NCBI GenBank assembly: GCA_039028335.1
Contig: JBCCIF010000051.1
Location: 1 to 23,359, forward strand
Direction: 5' to 3'
DNA: 23,359 nucleotides
DNA from: JABDKJ01 sp039028335
GTDB taxonomy: Bacteria > Bacteroidota > Bacteroidia > Flavobacteriales_D > JABDKJ01
Part shown: in pieces, positions 6,635-14,544 of the stretch
How the letters are laid out: every line of letters starts with the position of its first letter
Position numbering within the stretch: the first letter of the stretch is position 1
Translations under genes and position numbers: made by a program
The notes under the pieces: model-generated
The model's database searches: none
The model's input: only the letters and a program-made list of their open reading frames with translations
What the model was told of the DNA's origin: nothing

Positions 6635-8459
6635 GGATGAATTTCTTGGTTAAAGGGCGTTCAAGGTAAGGATTGAAAAGTCTAATCCAATACATTCCTT
6701 CATTGAGTTCAGAGAGATTGACATAGGAATTCTCTATTGCGCCTTTTGCAACCATTGACCCAGAATTCATGAAAACTTCGTATGACCATTGATCATTTAA
6801 TTGAGGCAAATCAAAAAATAGTTCTCCATTGCTCGGATTTGGAAAAATCAGAATATCTTGTTCGGTAAACTCTTCAATCCCTACTACGGGAATTTCTCCT
6901 ACTGCAGGACGAATCATTAAAGAACCCGATATGGTTGACGCATTCCAGCCTTGTCCGACATTAAATTTTAAACGATCGGCATTATTATTGGTGTTTTTAT
7001 CATTGCCTATATTAAGTGAAGTTTCACCTGATTGTTGCCATCCAATCCATACTGTTTGGCCACTTTCAACGAATACTTTTTCTTGAAGTGGATAAACCAA
7101 GAAATAGTCGTTTGCAACTTGATAATCTGTAAAAGAAGGTGCGGCTATGTTATCCTGATGAATGATCGTGTCGGGACAATTGACCCCTTCATTGTGGCTC
7201 CAAATAGTGAGAAAAAATTGTTCATCACTGGGATCTTCAGCTACGGGTAAAAAGTACATATAAAGGGCAGAAATACTGTCAGATTGAATGAAATCGAATT
7301 TATATGCGACTTGTCCACCCGCATCATCTACACCGTATCCTCTTTCTGCAGACCCATCATCAAAAGCGTAATAGTCGTCAAAGCGTTGTGTAAAGCTCAG
7401 CGTATTATTATCGGTAATGAAATCTGGAGAAACCGCAAATGAAAAGGAAACATCAAAATTCACAGGTCCTGGAAGACCGCTGTCGTATTCAATTCCAGCA
7501 TCTGCCAAATTATAATTGTAGGCCTGGGTAGCACCTGCAGCTATTGAAGGATCGGTAGGGTTAATATAGGAATCTTGCAATATCCCAGATTCGAAAATCT
7601 CTAAGACGTTATTTCCTTGAAAAGCATTGATTGCACTGTTATTTTTTACCTGCAATAGAATATCGCTCTTCATGAGTTGAGGGTCGAAATGTGACCAAGG
7701 TACGGAAGAGTAGATGTCCGTTAGACTGTGCTGAGGTTCAAAAAAGGCATGATCTTCAAGGATAGTGTCGTTCAAACTTCTATTGTCGTCAATTTCTACA
7801 TAATCGATATGCCAATGATCCAATGCACCAGAAAGGGTTGCATAATTTTTGAATCTAAACTTAAAGTTAGGCTTGAGATATTTAATATCCTCAATGGAGA
7901 TCAAGACCTGCTCGAATTCGTGTAGTGCTCTTCCAGGAGAAGACCATGCCCAATTCCATCTATTAGAGTCCGGTTCGAAAAATTCGAGAACTAAGGAATC
8001 TGCTCCTTCTGGACGATTTCCACGGCCCTCTGCCTGATATAAAAAGCTCATGACCACTCCTCCTGAGGCGGTGAATAAGTCTATTTCTACTGATTCAAGG
8101 GTATCAGCAACACCATAATCATTGGCGCTCTCAAAATTATAAGGGTAGCCATCGCAGCGAAGTCCGTCAAAGGTCATTACACCCAAAGTAGGGGCATCAA
8201 TAGCATAGGTCTCATTTAGTCGTGCACATGATTCTTCCCATAAAACTTCATTACCATCGGGATTTGCAAAGGTTTTATCCGAAGAGAAGTCATCAAGAAA
8301 AGGAAGAGAAACAACGCTCGTTTTGGATGAGGATGCGATTCTCTTTTCATAGCTTTTGTTCAATTGAAAATCAACGTTCAATGGCACTTCAATTTCTTGG
8401 GCTTCTGCTCCAAAAGAGAGCGCCATTATGAAAGAGAAAATTAATTTAAGTCTTTTCAT
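6624..8459 (-). CDS. T9SS type A sorting-domain exported protein
   Basis: A 611-residue secreted protein. It has a Sec signal peptide (MKRLKLIFSFIMALSFGAEAQ, about 21 residues) and ends with a typical type A sorting domain of about 86 residues: ILIFPNPSNGELFFDLP near 536-552, then a beta-rich stretch with LSELNEGMYWIRLF and the terminal KKFILVR. The middle has a beta-sandwich look. One part (about 50-230) includes VVMSFLYQAEGRGNRPEGAD and DHWHIDYVEID, the pattern of the MAM/lectin-like jelly-roll modules common in Bacteroidota surface proteins. The region around 360-520 (DDGSAERGYGV ... VWIGWQQSG) looks like a second sandwich. No catalytic motif is visible. The expected location is outer surface or medium. 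It sits between the PASTA and rluD genes and overlaps rluD by 11 nt. Confidence 0.9.
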   Translation of the reverse strand: MKRLKLIFSFIMALSFGAEAQEIEVPLNVDFQLNKSYEKRIASSSKTSVVSLPFLDDFSSDKTFANPDGNEVLWEESCARLNETYAIDAPTLGVMTFDGLRCDGYPYNFESANDYGVADTLESVEIDLFTASGGVVMSFLYQAEGRGNRPEGADSLVLEFFEPDSNRWNWAWSSPGRALHEFEQVLISIEDIKYLKPNFKFRFKNYATLSGALDHWHIDYVEIDDNRSLNDTILEDHAFFEPQHSLTDIYSSVPWSHFDPQLMKSDILLQVKNNSAINAFQGNNVLEIFESGILQDSYINPTDPSIAAGATQAYNYNLADAGIEYDSGLPGPVNFDVSFSFAVSPDFITDNNTLSFTQRFDDYYAFDDGSAERGYGVDDAGGQVAYKFDFIQSDSISALYMYFLPVAEDPSDEQFFLTIWSHNEGVNCPDTIIHQDNIAAPSFTDYQVANDYFLVYPLQEKVFVESGQTVWIGWQQSGETSLNIGNDKNTNNNADRLKFNVGQGWNASTISGSLMIRPAVGEIPVVGIEEFTEQDILIFPNPSNGELFFDLPQLNDQWSYEVFMNSGSMVAKGAIENSYVNLSELNEGMYWIRLFNPYLERPLTKKFILVR

Positions 8460-8489
8460 ATATATTCATACAATTGGGATACAAAATTC

Positions 8490-9308
8490 CTACTGAAATC
8501 CCGTGGTATCTGTGGTTAAGTAAATATCTACGTTTCCTCCTAGACCCAACTCTCCATCACCAGAACGCGGTTTTTGTTCATATATTCTAGCCAAACTTGA
8601 ATCGATTTTGTCATTGCAATTTATGCAGTTAATAACAATACCCAGTTTCAATGAATTTTCTTCCAACAGCTTTTGAGCATCATACATGGTCATGCCATAA
8701 AGATCTGGAATTGCAGTGTACTGATATGCTTGTTTGCTTACGACCAAGTCTATCTTTTCCCCCATCTTTATTGGGTCACCGGCTTTAATGGCTTTCCCTT
8801 TGTATTTTTGTTCTAGAATAAGATTGTCTCCAATCTGGTCTTGAACATAGTCTACTTTACCTAGTGCCAATCCTGCTGTTTCTAATTTTATTCTACCTAC
8901 TCGCTCAGATATGTCAATCAAATTAGGCATTCTTTTAGTTGGTGGGGTCATTGTTGAAATTGTAGCGTAAATCTTTCGATTTTCCTTCACTCTTTTTACA
9001 ATAGTATCCCCATTTTCCAGTACAGCGAATGCACTGGGTTTTTGGGATACAATTAACCCAGGATCAGATTCCTTTACATATACGGAATCTTGAATGACCA
9101 AGCGGAGATTATTTCTATTGATTACTTCCAATGCTTCTGCCAAATGCAAGTTTTCAATTTTTGGCACTTCAATCGTTTCTCCGTGATTGGTATAAAATCG
9201 AAGGCCGAAGAAAATGCTCGTAATCAGCAAGCCAATTAGCAGGCAATAGATGATCAGATTTTTGGGGAAATCTTTACTAAATATAAAAGCAACTAGGTCC
9301 TTAAGCAT
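8490..9308 (-). CDS. PASTA-domain membrane-anchored protein
   Basis: A 272-residue protein: a short cytosolic N-terminus, one membrane segment (about 18-36, IIYCLLIGLLITSIFFGL), then three extracytoplasmic PASTA repeats. Repeat 1 is about 44-120 (VPKIENLHLAEALEVINRNN ... IVSQKPSA). Repeat 2 is about 126-191 (MPNLIDISERVGRIKLETAG ... EQKYKGKAIKAG). Repeat 3 is about 197-265 (IPDLYGMTMYDAQKLLEENS ... IYEQKPRSG). PASTA modules bind peptidoglycan or muropeptides in PknB kinases and some penicillin-binding proteins. Here no kinase or transpeptidase domain is attached, as is usual for such proteins in Bacteroidota. It is divergent from ddl, which makes the D-Ala-D-Ala terminus of the wall precursor, supporting a wall-related role. 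A CNxxCN-like pair (C228, C231) in repeat 3 is unusual. Confidence 0.9.
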   Translation of the reverse strand: MLKDLVAFIFSKDFPKNLIIYCLLIGLLITSIFFGLRFYTNHGETIEVPKIENLHLAEALEVINRNNLRLVIQDSVYVKESDPGLIVSQKPSAFAVLENGDTIVKRVKENRKIYATISTMTPPTKRMPNLIDISERVGRIKLETAGLALGKVDYVQDQIGDNLILEQKYKGKAIKAGDPIKMGEKIDLVVSKQAYQYTAIPDLYGMTMYDAQKLLEENSLKLGIVINCINCNDKIDSSLARIYEQKPRSGDGELGLGGNVDIYLTTDTTGFQ

Positions 9309-9316
9309 TTGGGCAT

Positions 9317-9348
9317 CAAATATAACATTAGAACTTGTTATCGAACAA
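9317..9348 (-). promoter_or_regulatory. Putative Bacteroidota-type promoter for the PASTA operon
   Basis: On the minus strand TATATTTG (9324-9317) matches the TAnnTTTG -7 element known for Bacteroidota sigma factors, with TTG (9348-9346) 21 nt upstream as a -33 element. It ends 8 nt before the ATG at 9308, so a transcript from it would have almost no leader. The assignment is by motif only. Confidence 0.4.
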
Positions 9349-9437
9349 TCTATTATACTCCTTATTCGTTCATTTCATTGTGTTTAAAATTATTTAACCT
9401 TTCATTTTTGAATGAAAAAAAAATGAAAATTTGATCG

Positions 9438-10433
9438 ATGGACCGCAGAAAGAAAATAGCAGTTGTTGCTGGAGGCTATTCAGGTGAATGGGTAGTGTCT
9501 ATGAAAAGTGCATTGACCATTACAGAAAATTTAGATTCATCCATTTACGATGCCTATTTGGTAAAGATTGTTGACGATAAGTGGTCGGTAGAACTTGAAA
9601 GTAGAGATGTGCCCCTTGATAAGAGTGATTTTAGTTTTGAGCAAAACGAACAAAAAATATCATTTGATTATGCCTACATCATAATACACGGAACACCGGG
9701 TGAAGACGGGATTTTACAAGGTTATTTTGACTTAATGGATATTCCTTACAATACGGGAGACTCAGTCAATATGAGCATTAGTTTTGACAAAGGAATGACA
9801 CAAAGTGCCCTGGCAGGAATGGGGTTTTTGGTGGCAAAGAATATTGTTCTTTATGAACAGGACACTATAAATGCAGAATTGATCGCGAAAAAGCTCGGTT
9901 ACCCCTGCTTTATTAAACCCACGCGATCTGGCAGTAGCATAGGTATTTCCAAAGTGAAATCTGAGCTAGAGCTGCAAGCAGCAGTTCTTGAAGCGAGGAA
10001 AGAGCATGAAACAGTCATTATTGAGGAATTCTTGGATGGAATAGAAATTACCTGTGGGGTTTTTAGAGATGGTGCAGGACTTTGTGCCTTGCCCGTTACT
10101 GAAATAGTTAGCGAGAATGACTTTTTCGACTATGAGGCTAAATATGAAGATGAAAAGACGCAAGAGATAACACCTGCGCGAATTAGCACAGAATTACAAG
10201 AGACTTGCCAAGAACTTAGCAAAGACATTTACACCAAATTCGAATGTCAAGGTGTTGTTCGGATCGATTATATGCTGGTGGGCGAAAAAATTTATGTTAT
10301 TGAGCTGAATACTGTTCCGGGAATGAGTGCCGAGAGCATAGTTCCTAAACAATTAAAAGTGGCAGGCATCAAGGTAAAGGATCTTTTGAGTCAAATTATT
10401 CAAAGAAAACTAAATCATCAACTGCTGGTTTGA
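9438..10433 (+). CDS. ddl: D-alanine--D-alanine ligase
   Basis: A 331-residue ATP-grasp ligase that joins two D-Ala molecules with ATP to form the dipeptide of the peptidoglycan precursor (cytosol). Seen: an N-terminal domain with IAVVAGGYSGEWVVSMKSA (7-25; the position after Glu is usually not Trp, a small oddity), IIHGTPGEDG (the H-G-x-x-G-E-D-G block), ATP-binding CFIKPTRSGSSIGISKV, IEEFLDGIEITCGVF, VVRIDYM, and the C-terminal ELNTVPGMSAESIVPKQ metal/phosphate-binding block. All expected catalytic blocks are present and the length is normal. It is transcribed divergently from the PASTA operon. Its 3' end overlaps the convergent rdgB gene by 16 nt. Confidence 0.95.
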   Translation: MDRRKKIAVVAGGYSGEWVVSMKSALTITENLDSSIYDAYLVKIVDDKWSVELESRDVPLDKSDFSFEQNEQKISFDYAYIIIHGTPGEDGILQGYFDLMDIPYNTGDSVNMSISFDKGMTQSALAGMGFLVAKNIVLYEQDTINAELIAKKLGYPCFIKPTRSGSSIGISKVKSELELQAAVLEARKEHETVIIEEFLDGIEITCGVFRDGAGLCALPVTEIVSENDFFDYEAKYEDEKTQEITPARISTELQETCQELSKDIYTKFECQGVVRIDYMLVGEKIYVIELNTVPGMSAESIVPKQLKVAGIKVKDLLSQIIQRKLNHQLLV

Positions 10434-11011
10434 GACTTTAACGTATTGAGGTAATTCAAGAAATTTTGGAAGGCACGTGCACGATGGCTGTATTTGTTTT
10501 TTTCATCCATTGTCATTTGCGCAAAAGTTAGGGTTTGTCCATTTGGAACAAAAATGGGATCATACCCAAATCCATTTTCACCTCTTTGTTCTCGCAAAAT
10601 TTTTCCTTCCACAATGCCTTCGAATACTATCTCTTCTCCATTAATAATTGAGCAAACTACTGTTCTGAATTGTGCTCTTCTGTTTGCTTTTTCTGTCATC
10701 AGTATGAGCACCTTTTGAATATTCTTCAGTGCATTTTTTTCTGGCCCTGCATAGCGTGCTGAAAATACACCAGGCTCATTATTCAATGATTGAATTTCCA
10801 GTCCAGTATCATCTGCAAAACAGGGCAGTTGATACCGTTCTGCGACCTGTTGTGCTTTTTGTCGAGCATTCCCTTCAAGGGTAAGGCTGGTTTCTTGAAG
10901 TTCTTCTATTCTATCAAGATCATTTAGCCCAATAACTTCTATACCTTCTGGAACAAGGCGCTGTATTTCTTTGACTTTATTGTCGTTTTGTGAAGCAAAA
11001 AGTAGTTTCAT
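10418..11011 (-). CDS. rdgB: RdgB/HAM1 family non-canonical purine NTP pyrophosphatase
   Basis: A 197-residue cytosolic enzyme of normal family length that hydrolyses XTP, dITP and ITP to the monophosphates and so keeps deaminated purines out of DNA and RNA. Motifs seen: LFASQNDNKVKEI (4-16, the S/T-x-N-x-x-K-x-x-E block), SLTLEGNARQKA (42-53), CFADDTGLEI (64-73, D67/D68), PGVFSARYAG (80-89), GENGFGYDPIF, and the C-terminal KNKYSHRARA block. It starts 4 nt after the stop of the large PKD protein gene, so it is probably co-transcribed with it, and it ends inside the convergent ddl gene. Confidence 0.95.
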   Translation of the reverse strand: MKLLFASQNDNKVKEIQRLVPEGIEVIGLNDLDRIEELQETSLTLEGNARQKAQQVAERYQLPCFADDTGLEIQSLNNEPGVFSARYAGPEKNALKNIQKVLILMTEKANRRAQFRTVVCSIINGEEIVFEGIVEGKILREQRGENGFGYDPIFVPNGQTLTFAQMTMDEKNKYSHRARAFQNFLNYLNTLKSQTSS

Positions 11012-11015
11012 TGAT

Positions 11016-14000
11016 CTATTCTACAAAAAACCATTGGTATTCTGACTGCGTATTATTGGTTAAGCGAAGTACGTAACTCCCTACTTCTAAATTTGGGATG
11101 TTCAAGTGATAAAAGTTATGTCCTTGATCGGCCTCGGTGACCCGACTTAAGACAATTCTTCCTCTATCGTCAATGATATCTATGTTTATGGTTTGATCTC
11201 CAGGAAGAACATAATTAATAAAAAGATCTCCTTGATTAGGATTTGGATAAGGAGGATAGAGAACAAATTCGGATTGATCAATTGCTTTGCAAAGTCGGTT
11301 ATTTTCTAGACTCAATTCTCGGTTATTCCCATTTGGCTTGCTTACTTCTGAACAGAAAAAAGCCTGATTGAGCACATCGCTGTATTCTGGTCGAGCTACA
11401 AACTCATATAAAATACTTTCACTTGGGCGCAGCAATCCTTCCCATTTTTCAATGAGTCGTGCTCCATTTCCTACTTCTAGTGAAATATCGAATGTATTGA
11501 TATCGTGATTTCCAAAGTTCGAAATAAAGGCTTGAACCAGAAGGCGCCCTTCTTCAATCGAACAAGCCAATTCATTGAGCTCTAGTTCAAAAATGGGGTC
11601 AATCACTAAAATAGTCTGCTCCAGACTTTCGCTGCATCCGTTTTCATTGAACGCAGTCAACGTAATGGTGAAAATTCCAGAATCCAAGTAGGTGTACTCA
11701 GGTGAAATCTCAATAGACTCATCACCATTTCCAAAATTCCAAACATAATTTGTTGCATCAATGGTTAAATTTTCAAATTCAACGGCCAATGGGGGCAGTC
11801 CTATTCCCGGTTCAAAATTATAATCCGGATTGGGATCTTCGAAAACACTAACAATTGATTGAGCCTCTCCTTCGCATCCAGCAGTACTTTCTACTTGGAG
11901 AGAAACATTGAAGTTTCCCGTTGAATTAAAAGTGAACATAGGGTTTTCTTCATCAGATGCTCCTTGATTGGCAAAATTCCAATTCCATGCTACAATTGAA
12001 TCATTGAGAAAAATAACTGTTGTATCTGTGAATTGTGTGGCTTCATCTATACATGCCACCACATTACTAAAGCCCACCTCTGGCAGGTCATTGATATTAA
12101 CAATTTGTATTGTGTCATCTATGCATCCGAGAAGCGAAGTGACACTAAGGCTTACTTCATATGGACCGGGAACAAAATAGGTTTGAGACGTGATCGGGAA
12201 ATTACTCGTAAAACCATTCCCAAAATCCCACATGTAGTTCTGAACGGGTCCTGCTATCGTTGTATCAATGTTTTGACTAAATGCTGTTGCTTGTCCAAGA
12301 CATGTAGAACTCGCGTTAAAGCTTGAAACCGGTGATGGATTGATGACAATATTTGCGCTTGTTGAGTCTATGCAATTCACCGCTGAACTGGCAACAAGCG
12401 TAACTAAATAAGTTCCTGGATCTTGATAGGTGTGCCCGACATTTTGACCGCTCGCACTCTGATTATCACCAAAATTCCATGACCAACCATTGATAAAACC
12501 ATCGCTAATTATGGACGAATCATCAAAGAACGCATCTTGATCCGAACATAAATTCGAACTGCTAAAAGATACTTCTGGTAAAGGATTGATTTGAATCTCT
12601 GATTCAAAACTATCAGAACATCCCACAGGAGTTTGCACGGATAAAGTAACCGTATAAGTTCCAGCAGAGCCATAGGTGTTTGAGGGGTTTTGATCATCCG
12701 AACTATTGGTGTCTCCAAAGTCCCAAGACCATGAATCTATACTCTCTCCAGATGGTGGAAAGGAAAGATCTGTAAATTCCACAACTTCTCCAATACAAAA
12801 GTTAGCTGCAATAAAACTTGCGGTAGGTGCCTGTCCGATGATATTGACCTCAATAGTGTCTTGTGCTATGCAACCATTGACATTTTCAACTTCGACCCAA
12901 TACGTTCCACTTGTTGAAACAATCAATTCTTCTTCATCTGAATCGTCATTCCAGGTATAAGAGCTTGCCTGTTCCGCTCCGTTTTGGAGGGAAATGGCAT
13001 TGCCCGAACAAAGATCCAAATCAGGACCCAAACTCGCTTCGATTTCAAAACTATCAAGCGCAATATTTAACGTGTCGGATTGAAATGTGCATCCGAGCAT
13101 ATCTGTAATTTCGACATAATATTCACCTTGAGCATCGATCACAAGCAAGGAGTCAAAGCTCGAATCGCTCCATAAAAAATCAAATTCACTTGAGTTCAAT
13201 TCCGTATCCCAAGTAATTTGATCATTTAAACAAATAAATTCTGTGTTTAATTCAGGAACCATCAAGGGTTCTACATATATCGTATCGCTTGAAATCCTGC
13301 CAAAAATATCTATTGCTGTTGCATAATAAACTCCAGGGGAAGTTACAAACAATGAATCTTCTGATGTTCCGTCTGACCAAGTAATCGAGTTGTAACAATT
13401 TGCTGGCTTGAGAACAATATCACAGAAATTTTGAGCATAAATATCTAAGCCCAGTTCAATCGGTGGAGCATATTTATCCATCAAGTATGAATTGATAACG
13501 GATCTGATGGAATCAGTTAATGTCGATTCAAAACCAATGACTTCTGGTGTAGTCATTTCCATATTTCCACCTCCTGAGCCAAAGGCAGCAATTGTCAAAC
13601 CACCTGATGAATTCGTTCCTGTAGAACCACTGCTTTCGAATTCTCCATTTATATACAAACTGCTTTCCCCATTTTCAAGTTCAATATTTACTACAACATA
13701 TAGCGAAGTGTCTACCAAGGTTGAGGAGACAATGCTTCCACCTCCTGCAAAAAATCCATATCCACCACTTTGATGCCTCAACAAGTGTTTTGCAATACCA
13801 TTGCTTCCGTCTAAGTAATTCCCAGAAAGTTCCTTTTCGTTGAAAATGAGGAAGTAATTGCAAGGTTGGTCTAAATCGAAAGTATTGTTAGCCAAAAAAT
13901 CATTTAATCCATCAAAGTAAATGCCGTTATGTCCATTGAGTTTAGGAGAGTTTTCGATGAGCAATGGTTGACGTGTAGCATTTGACTGAGACAAATCAAA

Positions 14001-14444
14001 ACTATTGGGAGATTGGTCGGCCCAAGTCATCACATGCGAATTATCCAGAACGAGTCCGGAATCGGCATCAAAATGAAAAAACAAATTATCAAGCGATTCT
14101 ACCTCTAGAATGGAAAGAAAACGCGTTTGTGAGGAGTCAATTAGAGGTGAATTTTGTTTTACACGCCAATAGTAAGATCCATTGACCAGAACTACTTCAT
14201 CGAATCTACTGTTCGTTGTATTGCTGTAAATCAAGTTGCCAAAAAGAGAATCGCTACTAATTTCCAGTTCGAATTGTCCGTCTACTTCTGCATTCCATTC
14301 AAAAAGTATTGAGGAACTCTGAAATACTGCAGAATCTTGAGGAAAATTTAAATTTATATTTTGGGCAAATAATAATGGATGCGCCAGAAGAGCTAAAATG
14401 ACGAGAATGTTTTTATTGGAAACTTCAATTTTTACGCGACCCAT
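11016..14444 (-). CDS. Large T9SS-exported multi-PKD surface protein
   Basis: A 1142-residue secreted protein. It has a signal peptide (about 1-28, ILVILALLAHPLLFAQ), an N-terminal Ig-like segment (30-108), and a LamG/concanavalin-like region (about 110-325, with FHFDADSG, WADQSPNSFDLSQ and IYFDGLNDFLAN). Three short W-S-D repeats follow (353-390, 423-452, 496-525, pattern WxD...GxYxVxxxxxxGC). Then come five PKD domains (about 540-623, 623-705, 705-788, 789-871, 872-950) with WxxDFGD- or WNFG-type signatures, a CARDB-like stretch, and a sorting domain from about 1063 (YPPYPNPNQGDLFINY, ending YQWFFVE). PKD and LamG modules mediate adhesion or carbohydrate contact. No enzyme motif is seen. 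PKD repeats 1-4 each carry a Cys pair 58-59 residues apart, suggesting disulfides. It is upstream of and probably co-transcribed with rdgB. Confidence 0.92.
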   Translation of the reverse strand: MGRVKIEVSNKNILVILALLAHPLLFAQNINLNFPQDSAVFQSSSILFEWNAEVDGQFELEISSDSLFGNLIYSNTTNSRFDEVVLVNGSYYWRVKQNSPLIDSSQTRFLSILEVESLDNLFFHFDADSGLVLDNSHVMTWADQSPNSFDLSQSNATRQPLLIENSPKLNGHNGIYFDGLNDFLANNTFDLDQPCNYFLIFNEKELSGNYLDGSNGIAKHLLRHQSGGYGFFAGGGSIVSSTLVDTSLYVVVNIELENGESSLYINGEFESSGSTGTNSSGGLTIAAFGSGGGNMEMTTPEVIGFESTLTDSIRSVINSYLMDKYAPPIELGLDIYAQNFCDIVLKPANCYNSITWSDGTSEDSLFVTSPGVYYATAIDIFGRISSDTIYVEPLMVPELNTEFICLNDQITWDTELNSSEFDFLWSDSSFDSLLVIDAQGEYYVEITDMLGCTFQSDTLNIALDSFEIEASLGPDLDLCSGNAISLQNGAEQASSYTWNDDSDEEELIVSTSGTYWVEVENVNGCIAQDTIEVNIIGQAPTASFIAANFCIGEVVEFTDLSFPPSGESIDSWSWDFGDTNSSDDQNPSNTYGSAGTYTVTLSVQTPVGCSDSFESEIQINPLPEVSFSSSNLCSDQDAFFDDSSIISDGFINGWSWNFGDNQSASGQNVGHTYQDPGTYLVTLVASSAVNCIDSTSANIVINPSPVSSFNASSTCLGQATAFSQNIDTTIAGPVQNYMWDFGNGFTSNFPITSQTYFVPGPYEVSLSVTSLLGCIDDTIQIVNINDLPEVGFSNVVACIDEATQFTDTTVIFLNDSIVAWNWNFANQGASDEENPMFTFNSTGNFNVSLQVESTAGCEGEAQSIVSVFEDPNPDYNFEPGIGLPPLAVEFENLTIDATNYVWNFGNGDESIEISPEYTYLDSGIFTITLTAFNENGCSESLEQTILVIDPIFELELNELACSIEEGRLLVQAFISNFGNHDINTFDISLEVGNGARLIEKWEGLLRPSESILYEFVARPEYSDVLNQAFFCSEVSKPNGNNRELSLENNRLCKAIDQSEFVLYPPYPNPNQGDLFINYVLPGDQTINIDIIDDRGRIVLSRVTEADQGHNFYHLNIPNLEVGSYVLRLTNNTQSEYQWFFVE

Positions 14445-14449
14445 ATCAG

Positions 14450-14475
14450 CAAAGGTAAATATGAAATTTATCCAA
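14450..14475 (-). promoter_or_regulatory. Possible Bacteroidota-type promoter for the PKD protein gene
   Basis: On the minus strand TACCTTTG (14457-14450) matches the TAnnTTTG -7 element, and a TTG lies 15 nt upstream (14475-14473), a shorter spacing than usual. The box ends 5 nt before the ATG at 14444, implying a leaderless or nearly leaderless transcript if real. No alternative start codon exists before the signal peptide. Confidence 0.3.
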
Positions 14476-14544
14476 AAAATTTGATTTAAATGAAATTTTT
14501 AGTGGCCAATTGTTTAATTTTCAACGTTTGATTCAGTCGGTTTT

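Noticed and set aside
12033..12326. Plus-strand frames within the PKD protein gene
   Set aside because: They arise from the repetitive codon pattern of the PKD repeats on the other strand. The cysteine-rich products are artefacts.
11016..14444. DNA-level tandem repeat array in the PKD gene
   Set aside because: The repeats are clear in protein but diverged in DNA, so they are domain duplications rather than a recent tandem repeat or CRISPR-like array.
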